DNA of 54,872 bases from BP-133 sp040756995 (GTDB lineage Bacteria > Actinomycetota > Acidimicrobiia > IMCC26256 > BP-133), in contig JBFLYK010000040.1 in the NCBI GenBank assembly GCA_040756995.1, forward strand, positions 1 through 54,872, given 5' to 3'. The position numbers and the translations under genes are program-made. Positions 40,721 through 47,980 of this stretch are shown here, piece after piece. Under the pieces are notes generated by a model. The model made no database searches. It had not been told where the DNA came from and worked only from the letters and a program-made list of their open reading frames with translations. Each line of letters begins with the position of its first letter. The first letter of the stretch is position 1.

Positions 40721-41731
40721 ATGCCCACCAGCCATCCGGAGCCACGATTTCCGTCCACCTCACGACGGCAGTTCCTCGGCCTCATGGCCGCCGCCGGACT
40801 GATCGCCGCCTGCGGCGACGACAAGAAGGCCACGGCCGGCGGTGAGGACGCCGCCGGCGGATCGGTCGACACCAAGCCACCGGCCACCCGGACCGTCCAA
40901 ACCGACGGCGGGCCGCTCCAGGTGCCGACCGACCCGAAGCGGGTGGTGGCCGCCATCGGATCCTTCGAGACCGACGTGGTCGCCGTGGGTGTGATGCCCG
41001 TGCTCACGACCACCTTCGCCGGTCCATGGGTGGAGCTCGACGACTCGGTCGTGATCACGAAGAACATCCCGCCCACGGCCGAGGAGCTCGCCAACGTGCG
41101 CCCTGATCTCATCATCGGATGGAATTGGGTCACCGCCGAGCCGTCCTTCGAGCAGATCAAGCAGGTCGCGCCCTACGTCGGGCTGGGCGAGACCGCCGCC
41201 ACGGCCGGGCCCGGCTTCGACGGAAGCCAGGCGATGCGCTCATGGGACACCCTGTTCCTGAGCGTCTGCGACGCGGTCGGCCGGCGACCCCAGGGAGAGA
41301 AGCTCGTCGCCGAACTCGAAGCCCGGCTCGCCGACCTGGCCGAGCGGCGCAAGGGCCGGCCCCCGGTCAGCGTCGCCCGCATCGAGTTCCACGAGGCCGG
41401 CAAGTTCAGCTACCGCGGGCAGAACGAGGACACCGCGGAGCTCATGCGCCGGATCGGACTCACCGTCGTCGGCCCGGCCAAGATCGAGAACGACCAGAGC
41501 CTCGAGCGCCTCCCGGAAATCAAGTCGGATTGGCTCGTGATCCCGGTGGGAAACGACAACATCCCTCGAAGCGTCTACGACGACGTGGCCGCCACCCGGC
41601 TGTTCAAGGCCATTCCGGCCGTGAAGGCGGGGCGGGTCCACCTCGTCGACGCGAATCTCTGGCCCGGACTCGGCCACTTGTGGGCCCGAAAGCTGGTCGA
41701 CGATCTCGAGCGTCTGTTCGTGAAGGCCTGA
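40721..41731 (+). CDS. Iron-siderophore substrate-binding lipoprotein
   Basis: This 336-residue TroA-superfamily protein has a twin-arginine-like lipoprotein signal (SRRQFLGLMAAAGLIAAC). Typical features are LQVPTDPKRVVAAIGSFETD, ELANVRPDLIIGWNWV, WDTLFLSVCDAVGRRPQGEK and the closing KAGRVHLVDANLWPGLGHL. AGAGGAG upstream supports the ATG at 40721. No permease gene adjoins it, so it presumably feeds the FecCD system encoded at 32-35 kb. An iron box covers its promoter. A hairpin terminator lies beyond the stop. Confidence 0.9.
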   Translation: MPTSHPEPRFPSTSRRQFLGLMAAAGLIAACGDDKKATAGGEDAAGGSVDTKPPATRTVQTDGGPLQVPTDPKRVVAAIGSFETDVVAVGVMPVLTTTFAGPWVELDDSVVITKNIPPTAEELANVRPDLIIGWNWVTAEPSFEQIKQVAPYVGLGETAATAGPGFDGSQAMRSWDTLFLSVCDAVGRRPQGEKLVAELEARLADLAERRKGRPPVSVARIEFHEAGKFSYRGQNEDTAELMRRIGLTVVGPAKIENDQSLERLPEIKSDWLVIPVGNDNIPRSVYDDVAATRLFKAIPAVKAGRVHLVDANLWPGLGHLWARKLVDDLERLFVKA

Positions 41732-41756
41732 CCCGGTCTCAGCCCGTCGGAGAAAG

Positions 41757-41791
41757 CCTCGAGGCCCGACCGGTCCAGTCGAGCCTCGAGG
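41757..41791. terminator. Hairpin terminator between convergent binding-protein genes
   Basis: CCTCGAGGC (41757-41765) and GCCTCGAGG (41783-41791) are perfect inverted repeats with a 17-base loop, between the converging stops at 41731 and 41822. Confidence 0.55.
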
Positions 41792-41821
41792 AGGAACTGC
41801 GTTCTCCGGCGATGCGGCGCG

Positions 41822-42871
41822 TCAGCTGCCGGCCATGGCTCGGGCCATCTGGGGCACGAGCGTATTGACGGCGTAGGGAAGGCTCAGCGCCGACGGGAAG
41901 GCCATGGCGGTCGCCGGGCCGATCTCCAGCGCGATGTAGGCACCGCGGGCCACGGCCGGCACCTTGGAGAAGGTGGGGTGCTTCGCCAGGGCATCGAGCG
42001 GTGCCCGACCGCCCGAAGTCGTACCCAGAATCAGGTCGGCGTCGAGGAGCTTGTAGTTCTCGGGACTGACGGCCGCCCGACCTTCGATCTGCGCATGCGG
42101 CATGGCCGCCACCGCCGGCGTCACGCCGGCGAAGCCGAGCTCCTTGAGGAACTTGATGGAGACGTCGCTGTCGCGGCTGATGACGTGGACGCCGTCGACG
42201 TAGTTGAAGAACGACACCGTCTTGCCGCTGAACTTCGGATTGGCGCTACGAGCATCGGCGATCGCTCCCTCGACGTGAGCGATCAGCTGCTGGGCCTGCT
42301 CCGAACGACCGAGCGCCTTGCCGATCTGCGTCACGCCCTGCTGCCAGGTGTCGATACCGGGCGCTTCGACGTGGCCCACGACCGGAGCGATGGCGTTGAG
42401 CTTGTCCCAGCTCTCGGCGATCAGCGGCCAGGTGTTGGTGGCCAGGATGACGTCGGGCTTGAGCCGGGCGATCGTCTCGAACGGGAAGCCCTGCTCGGTG
42501 TCGAAGAGTTCGGGCTGCTGGCCCTTCAGGGCGTCCTTCGTCCATTGCTGCACGCCGCCGTCGACGTACGACAGCCGGAGCATGCCGACGGGCACCACGC
42601 CCAGGGCGATGGCGGCGTCGGCACTGGGAAAGTCGAGGGCGACGACGCGCTCGGGGGCCTTTTCGATCGTGACCGGTGCCACCTTCTGCGTGATCGTCAC
42701 GGGGAAGGCGGTCGTCTTGCCCTCGAACTCCTTCGTGCCGGAGTTGGCGGAGTCCTCCGACGACCCGCCGCCACAGGCGGCACTGACCAGTGCGACGGCG
42801 AGGCCGGCGACGATGAGCGACATCCGGCGGCGCCGGATGGGTGGGCGATGGGGCGGGGGGGACGCGTCCAT
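41822..42871 (-). CDS. Iron-siderophore substrate-binding lipoprotein
   Basis: This 349-residue FecB/FepB-type lipoprotein (signal LIVAGLAVALVSAACGGG) has TIEKAPERVVALDFPSADAA, ETIARLKPDVILATNTWPL and WQQGVTQIGKALGRSEQAQQ. Its C-terminal lobe ends VNTLVPQMARAM. It is the fourth siderophore-binding protein in this window. Its upstream region carries copy B of the araC-linked element and a degenerate iron-box-like sequence (42929-42942). It converges with the previous binding protein and diverges from the Dps gene. Confidence 0.9.
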   Translation of the reverse strand: MDASPPPHRPPIRRRRMSLIVAGLAVALVSAACGGGSSEDSANSGTKEFEGKTTAFPVTITQKVAPVTIEKAPERVVALDFPSADAAIALGVVPVGMLRLSYVDGGVQQWTKDALKGQQPELFDTEQGFPFETIARLKPDVILATNTWPLIAESWDKLNAIAPVVGHVEAPGIDTWQQGVTQIGKALGRSEQAQQLIAHVEGAIADARSANPKFSGKTVSFFNYVDGVHVISRDSDVSIKFLKELGFAGVTPAVAAMPHAQIEGRAAVSPENYKLLDADLILGTTSGGRAPLDALAKHPTFSKVPAVARGAYIALEIGPATAMAFPSALSLPYAVNTLVPQMARAMAGS

Positions 42872-42928
42872 AGCGGGGGTTCTCCTCGTTCGTTCGGGGG
42901 CTTGGTTCGGGGGCCCGAAACCAGGATG

Positions 42929-42942
42929 TGAGGCGAGGCTAC
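42929..42942. promoter_or_regulatory. Weak iron-box-like site
   Basis: TGAGG-CGAG-GCTAC has three mismatches to TTAGG-N4-CCTAA but shares its CGAG centre with the site at 30979. It lies 58 bp upstream of the minus-strand binding-protein gene. Low confidence alone; its location is suggestive. Confidence 0.3.
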
Positions 42943-42964
42943 GAAGAGCCGCTTGGGGTCGGAG

Positions 42965-43014
42965 GCCAACTTTTGTCGCAGACCGGCCACCAGCGGTGCG
43001 AATGCCGCGAAGCT
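42965..43014. promoter_or_regulatory. Repeated regulatory element, copy B
   Basis: GCCAACTTTTGTCG, 5 bp, CGGCCAC, then AGCGG-N2-CGAATG-N2-GCGAAGC. This matches copy A at 30841 almost base for base over 50 bp. It lies between the divergent binding-protein gene (start 42871) and the Dps gene (start 43098). Confidence 0.6.
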
Positions 43015-43026
43015 TCGAGGAATGTT

Positions 43027-43062
43027 CTCTGGATCTAGTATGTTTCTAGAATCAATCCAGAG
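43027..43062. promoter_or_regulatory. Nested inverted repeat upstream of the Dps gene
   Basis: CTCTGGAT (43027-43034) and ATCCAGAG (43055-43062) are perfect inverted repeats enclosing a second one, TCTAG (43034-43038) and CTAGA (43046-43050). An internal TTCTAGAA palindrome lies at 43044-43051. This AT-richer stretch 36 bp before the Dps ATG is probably an operator overlapping the promoter. Confidence 0.5.
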
Positions 43063-43097
43063 TTCGAGCGCGCCGACGCCCGGAAAGGAATCAGCCC

Positions 43098-43589
43098 ATG
43101 AGCCCCACCGTGGACATCGACATCGGCATCGAAGAGGCCGACCGCAAGGAGATCGCCGAGGGACTCTCCCGGCTCCTGGCCGACACCTATCTCCTCTACG
43201 TGCGGACGCACGGCTACCACTGGAACGTGACCGGTCCGCTGTTCAACACGCTGCACCTCATGTTCGAGACGCAGTACAACGAGTTGGCCCTCGCCGTGGA
43301 TCAGATCGCCGAGCGGATCCGCGCCCTGGGCTTCCCGGCTCCGGCCAGCTACCGCGAGTTCAGCCGGCTGGCCTCGATGTCCGAGGACGACGGCGACTGG
43401 CCCCCGGCCGAGGAGATGATCCGGCGGCTCGTCAAGGGTCAGGAAGCCGTGGTGCGGACGGCCCGGAGCGTCTTCCCGACCGTCGAGCGGGCCGGTGACC
43501 AGCCGACCGCCGACCTTCTCACGCAACGCATGCAGGTCCACGAGAAGACGGCCTGGATGCTGCGGAGCATGCTGGACGAGGCGGCCTGA
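43098..43589 (+). CDS. dps: Dps-family ferritin-like protein
   Basis: This 163-residue Dps (DNA-binding protein from starved cells) forms a 12-mer that oxidises Fe2+ and protects DNA. The inter-subunit ferroxidase motif is RTHGYHWNVTGPLFNTLHLM, followed by ETQYNELALAVDQIAERI (His41, His53 and nearby acidic residues). The second half has the usual TADLLTQRMQVHEKTAWMLR. An AGGAAT lies upstream of the ATG. A nested inverted repeat precedes it, and a long hairpin follows. Confidence 0.92.
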   Translation: MSPTVDIDIGIEEADRKEIAEGLSRLLADTYLLYVRTHGYHWNVTGPLFNTLHLMFETQYNELALAVDQIAERIRALGFPAPASYREFSRLASMSEDDGDWPPAEEMIRRLVKGQEAVVRTARSVFPTVERAGDQPTADLLTQRMQVHEKTAWMLRSMLDEAA

Positions 43590-43594
43590 CGAGT

Positions 43595-43626
43595 GGTGGG
43601 CGGCCACCACCGGGTGGCCGCCCACC
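43595..43626. terminator. Bidirectional hairpin terminator
   Basis: GTGGGCGGCCACC (43596-43608) pairs with GGTGGCCGCCCAC (43613-43625), a perfect 13-bp stem extendable by one pair, between the Dps gene and the convergent FEA1-like gene. Confidence 0.7.
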
Positions 43627-43640
43627 TCGCCGTATTCGCC

Positions 43641-44795
43641 CTACTCGCCGTCTTCGGCCTCGTCTTCGGCCGCCTGGTCTTCTCCCGCTTCGGCGGCCGG
43701 TTCCTCGGCGGTCTGCGCCCCGAGTGTGCCGACGTCCGACGGCGAGATCCGCAGGGGGCCGTAGGCGGTGCTCAGCGCCGCGGTCACCTTGGTGGCAGAG
43801 CCCGGAGCCGGCTTCGTGGCCAGGTTGAACACGTCGGCCACGCGTCTTGCCGCCGTGGTGTTCGCCCTGGCCACCAGGGGTTCGATCACCCGGTAGTAGG
43901 CCCAACCCTCGGCCTGGCGGATCCGGGCCTCGTCGGCTTGGCCCCGGGCGAGGGCGGTGTCGATCTCCGCCGCCGACTTGATGACCGCCTGCACGTAGCT
44001 GACGGTGAGGTCGCGCATCACGTCGTCCCGCGCCGTGCGGGCGCCCAAGGCACTCTTGCCGAGGAGCGCCTGGAGGCCGTCCTTCATGGTCAGCAGCAGA
44101 CGCCGGTTGATCAGCGTCCCGACGCCGAAGTCCTCGCCGTGGGCGTTGGCGGTGGCGAACGGGGCGCACTCCGGCTTCTCGCCGTGGTAGTAGGCCCAGA
44201 CCTCGTCCCAGTTGTGCGGCGCGCCGCTCTTCTTCGTGAAGCTGCCCTTGGCCGCCTTCTCCACGGCGGCGTCGAGCTCATGGAGAACCCAGGCGACCAG
44301 GATCTGGTCGCGGACCCCGATGCGGACCGCCTGACGCCGGACAGCTTCCGGCGCACCGGCGAACGCTCCCACACCGTCGATGGCGTCCCCGACGAACGCG
44401 TTGAGCCATCCGCCGCCGAGGTACCGCTCATAACGGCCCAGCGTGTCCTCCGATGAGCGAGCCTCACCGGCGAACCTGCCGAGGGTGCGCTTCACGCCTT
44501 CCTTCTCGTCGGAGAACCTGCCCTGGCGGTAGATGGCGGCGACGGCGGCGAAGTCCACCGGACTGGAGTCCAGCAGGCGGTGGATCTCGCACACGTCGAG
44601 CGACAGGCGGGCGTGCTGCGCCACGTCGGAGACGGGCTGATAGCCGCCGATCGGGCCGCTGGGAGTTACCGCCGGCTCGGTCGTCGTCGTCGTGGCCGAG
44701 GCGCCGGCCGGCTTCACCTCTCCATCGCTGCAGCCGGCCAGCACCAGTCCCATCGCCGCCAGGGCGGCCAGAGCCCGGACCGTTTTCTTCGTCAT
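43641..44795 (-). CDS. Lipoprotein resembling the low-iron-inducible FEA1 family
   Basis: This 384-residue lipoprotein (lipobox MGLVLAGCSDG) has a helical mature part with FAAVAAIYRQGRFSDEKEGV, WLNAFVGDAIDGVGAFAGA and RQAEGWAYYRVIEPLVARAN. These resemble the algal/bacterial FEA1 family of iron-assimilation periplasmic proteins; the match is from memory and only moderate. The C-terminus is a short acidic Ala/Glu tail. GGAGGG 4 bp before the ATG at 44795 supports that start over 44807, which overlaps the RND stop. It is the last gene of a five-gene operon, and its function beside the pumps is unclear. Confidence 0.65.
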   Translation of the reverse strand: MTKKTVRALAALAAMGLVLAGCSDGEVKPAGASATTTTTEPAVTPSGPIGGYQPVSDVAQHARLSLDVCEIHRLLDSSPVDFAAVAAIYRQGRFSDEKEGVKRTLGRFAGEARSSEDTLGRYERYLGGGWLNAFVGDAIDGVGAFAGAPEAVRRQAVRIGVRDQILVAWVLHELDAAVEKAAKGSFTKKSGAPHNWDEVWAYYHGEKPECAPFATANAHGEDFGVGTLINRRLLLTMKDGLQALLGKSALGARTARDDVMRDLTVSYVQAVIKSAAEIDTALARGQADEARIRQAEGWAYYRVIEPLVARANTTAARRVADVFNLATKPAPGSATKVTAALSTAYGPLRISPSDVGTLGAQTAEEPAAEAGEDQAAEDEAEDGE

Positions 44796-44806
44796 CAGTC
44801 CCTCCA

Positions 44807-47800
44807 TCAGGCGCCAGCCGGTTGAAGAGCGGCGCGCGCCTTCCTGCTCTTGCCGAACCGCAGGTATAGCGACGGCACCACGAAGAGGTTGAGCAGTGTC
44901 GAGGTGATGAGACCACCGAGGATGACCACGGCCATCGGGTGCTCGATCTCGTGACCGGGGATCGACCCGGCCACGATCAGCGGCACCAGCACCAGCCCGG
45001 TGGTGAGCACGGTCATCATGACCGGCACGACCCGCTCCTTCGCCCCCCGGAGCACCAGGGCGGGCCCGAACGGCACGCCCTCGACGTTCTCGAGGTGTTG
45101 GAAGTGGCTGATCATCATGATCCCGTTGCGGGCCACGATCCCGATGACGGTGAGGAACCCGACCATCGACCCGAGGGAGATGATTCCGTCACCCAGGTAG
45201 GCGGCCAGGGCGCCGCCGACCACGGCCATCGGCAGCGTCAGGAACGCCAGCATCGCCAGCCGGAAGCTGAGGAACGACGCCTGCAGCAGGAAGAACACCC
45301 CGATGGCGGCGACGATGGCCAGGTTCTGCAGCTTCTTGTTGGCCGCCTGACGCTCCTGGTGTTCACCCAGCATGGTGGCGGTGTACTCCCGCGGCAGGTC
45401 GACCGTCTTCAGCGCCTGCTCGACGTCCTTCACCGCTGAGCCGAGGTCCCGTTCCCCGGTGAGATCGGCTTCGACGTCGATCTTGCGGTACAGGTCCTCA
45501 TGTTTCACGACGTTCGGAGAAGGCTTCAGCTGAACCGAAGCAACATCCGACAGCTTGACGATCTGCCCGCTCGGCGTGTCGATCTGCAGGTTGCGGATGT
45601 CGTCGACGCTGTCCCGGTTCTCCGCCGGGCTCCACACCGGGATGTCGTAGGCCTTGCCGTCCCGGAAGATGTCGCCGACCTCCTCACCGTTGACGAGCGT
45701 CGAGGCGGCCCGCCGGATGTCGCCGGGCTTCAGCCCGACGCGCTGGGCGGCGGCCAGGTCCGTCTGGATCTGGATCTGCGCCATCTCGGCCTGGTTCTCC
45801 ACCTTCGGGTGGGACAGGCCGGGGATCTCCTGCAGGGCGGCGCTCAGCTCTTTGGCCTTGGAGCGGAGCACCTCGAGGTCAGGGCCCTGGATCCGGATGA
45901 CGATGGGGTGGCTGCTGCCGGCCAGCACCTCCCGGATCCGTTCCTTCAGGTAGGTCTGGACGTCGGTGATCAGGCCCGGATAGTCGTCCATGACCGCCTG
46001 GATCTTGCCCACTGTCTCGTCGTAGTCGGCCTTCGGATCGACGCTGACCCAGTTCTCGCCGAACTCCGGTCCCACCGGCTCGTCGGAGTGGTAGGCCTGC
46101 CCGATGTGGGCCCCGAAGTTGAGGATCCCGGGGATGGCGGCCAGCTCCACGGCCGAGGCCTCCGTGACGCGAACCTCCTCGCCGAGCGATGTTCCCGGCT
46201 TGGTGAGGAAGTGCATCAGGAAGTCCCGCTCCTTGAAGTCGGGCAGGAGCGACTGTCCCAGGTTCGGCACCACCGAAAGGGCGATCAGCACCAGGGCCGC
46301 CACCGAGGCGAAGGCGTACCGCCCCTTGGGCAGGACCCGGGCCAGCAGCCAGCCGTAGCCCCGCTGCAGCCAGACGGCGAGGGGCGATTCCTTGCTCTCC
46401 AGCTTCGAGCGGTGCAGGAAAATCAGCGCCAGCGCCGGCGTGACCGTGAGCGCCACGGCCATCGAGACCAGGAGGGCGATGGCGTACGACGTGACCAGCG
46501 GGCGGAAGAACGCTCCCGACAGACCCTCGAGGAAGAAGATCGGGATGACGGCGACGACCTCGATGAGCGTGGCGTAGACGATGGCGCCGCGAACCTCCAG
46601 CGAGGCGTGGAGGATCACCCCGGCCGTCGAGCCCGTCCGTCCTTCTCTTCGATGCTCACGCAGACGGCGGACCACGTTCTCGATGTCGATGATGGCGTCG
46701 TCGACCACGTCGCCGAGGGCGATGGCGAAGCCGGCCAGGATCATCGTGTTGACGGTGGTGCCCCGCCAGTTGAGGACCATGGCCGCCGCCAGCAGCGACA
46801 GCGGAATGGCCACCACGCTGATGAGGGCCACCCGCCACGAGTACAGGAAGACGAACAGCATGAAGATCATCAGCAGGCAGCCGATGAGGAGCGAGTTGCT
46901 CAGGTTCTTGAGCGAGGTCTCGATGAAGCTGGCCGGCCGGAAGATCGCCGTGTCGATCTCCAGGCCCGGGAGACCGGGCTTGAGCGCCTCGATGGCTTCC
47001 TCCACGCCCCGGGTGACATCGAGCGTGTTGGCCCACGGCAGCTTCTCGACGATCATCATGAGGCCGGGGCCGGGCTTGAACCCCTCACCGGGCTTGCCGA
47101 CGCCGATGACGGCGTCACCGACCATCGGCGGACCCGTCTCGATGACGTTGGCCACGTCGGCCAGCTTGATGGGCGTGCCGTCCTTCCGGACCAGCGGAAC
47201 CTGGGCCAGGTCTTCGACGCTCTTGATCGGCAACCGGTGACGGATGTTCAGCCGCTCGTTGGAGCCTTCGAGGAACCCGCCGGTGCCGATGATCGACCCC
47301 TCGGAGAACTGCAGCAGCCCCGCCTCCAGCGCATCGGCGGTGGTCGTCATGACCTCGTCGAGCGAAACGCCGTGCGCCTTCATCCGCTCCCGGTCCGCCT
47401 GGACCGAGAGCATCTGGATGCGCTCGCCCCAGATGGGGGCGTTGGCCACGCCGGGGACCTGCAGGAGCCGCTGCTTGATCGTCCAGTAGGCGATCATCGA
47501 CTGCTGCATCAGGTTCAGGCTGTCGGACCGGATGCCGATCTTCATCGCCCGGCTGGTGGCCGACAGCGGCTGGAGCATGACCGGCGGCGCCGCCCACGTC
47601 GGCAGGTTGGGCGCCACGAGGTCCAGCCGTTCCTGGACCAGCTGGCGGGCGTGGATCAGATCGGTGTCCCGGTCGAAGATCAGACGGATCTGCGACAGGT
47701 CGTTGACCGAACGTGACCGCATGACGTCGAGTCCCGGCGTGCCGGCCAGCACTTCTTCCAGCGGCACGGTGATGAGGTTCTCGATGTCCGCCGGGGCCAG

Positions 47801-47965
47801 CCCGATGCCCAGCGTCTGGATCTCGACCGTGGGCGGAGCGAACTCGGGGAACACGTCGACCGGCATCTTCTTGACCTGGCCGACACCGATGAACATCAGG
47901 GCGGCGGCCAGGGCGACGATGAGGAACCGGAATCTGAGACTGGCGGCGACGATGGCGCGCATCAT
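44807..47965 (-). CDS. RND transporter, CzcA/CusA (HME) family, pump 2
   Basis: This 1052-residue RND pump has twelve membrane helices and two large external loops. N-terminal motifs VDVFPEFAPPTVEIQTLGIG and ENLITVPLEEVLAGTPGLDV mark the heavy-metal/CzcA subgroup. The TM4 acidic residues are in IALGDVVDDAIIDIENVVRR, and the C-terminal half has LGSMVGFLTVIGIVARNGIM. It is proton-driven; the substrate is not deducible (metal or metallophore). It starts 15 bp after the stop of a second, related pump, and the FEA1-like gene follows with overlapping codons. Confidence 0.9.
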   Translation of the reverse strand: MMRAIVAASLRFRFLIVALAAALMFIGVGQVKKMPVDVFPEFAPPTVEIQTLGIGLAPADIENLITVPLEEVLAGTPGLDVMRSRSVNDLSQIRLIFDRDTDLIHARQLVQERLDLVAPNLPTWAAPPVMLQPLSATSRAMKIGIRSDSLNLMQQSMIAYWTIKQRLLQVPGVANAPIWGERIQMLSVQADRERMKAHGVSLDEVMTTTADALEAGLLQFSEGSIIGTGGFLEGSNERLNIRHRLPIKSVEDLAQVPLVRKDGTPIKLADVANVIETGPPMVGDAVIGVGKPGEGFKPGPGLMMIVEKLPWANTLDVTRGVEEAIEALKPGLPGLEIDTAIFRPASFIETSLKNLSNSLLIGCLLMIFMLFVFLYSWRVALISVVAIPLSLLAAAMVLNWRGTTVNTMILAGFAIALGDVVDDAIIDIENVVRRLREHRREGRTGSTAGVILHASLEVRGAIVYATLIEVVAVIPIFFLEGLSGAFFRPLVTSYAIALLVSMAVALTVTPALALIFLHRSKLESKESPLAVWLQRGYGWLLARVLPKGRYAFASVAALVLIALSVVPNLGQSLLPDFKERDFLMHFLTKPGTSLGEEVRVTEASAVELAAIPGILNFGAHIGQAYHSDEPVGPEFGENWVSVDPKADYDETVGKIQAVMDDYPGLITDVQTYLKERIREVLAGSSHPIVIRIQGPDLEVLRSKAKELSAALQEIPGLSHPKVENQAEMAQIQIQTDLAAAQRVGLKPGDIRRAASTLVNGEEVGDIFRDGKAYDIPVWSPAENRDSVDDIRNLQIDTPSGQIVKLSDVASVQLKPSPNVVKHEDLYRKIDVEADLTGERDLGSAVKDVEQALKTVDLPREYTATMLGEHQERQAANKKLQNLAIVAAIGVFFLLQASFLSFRLAMLAFLTLPMAVVGGALAAYLGDGIISLGSMVGFLTVIGIVARNGIMMISHFQHLENVEGVPFGPALVLRGAKERVVPVMMTVLTTGLVLVPLIVAGSIPGHEIEHPMAVVILGGLITSTLLNLFVVPSLYLRFGKSRKARAALQPAGA

Positions 47966-47980
47966 GCTCGTCCGCTCCTT

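Noticed and set aside
24443..42871. Siderophore biosynthesis genes
   Set aside because: No NRPS, NIS synthetase or salicylate/catechol synthesis gene was found in the window despite abundant uptake genes.
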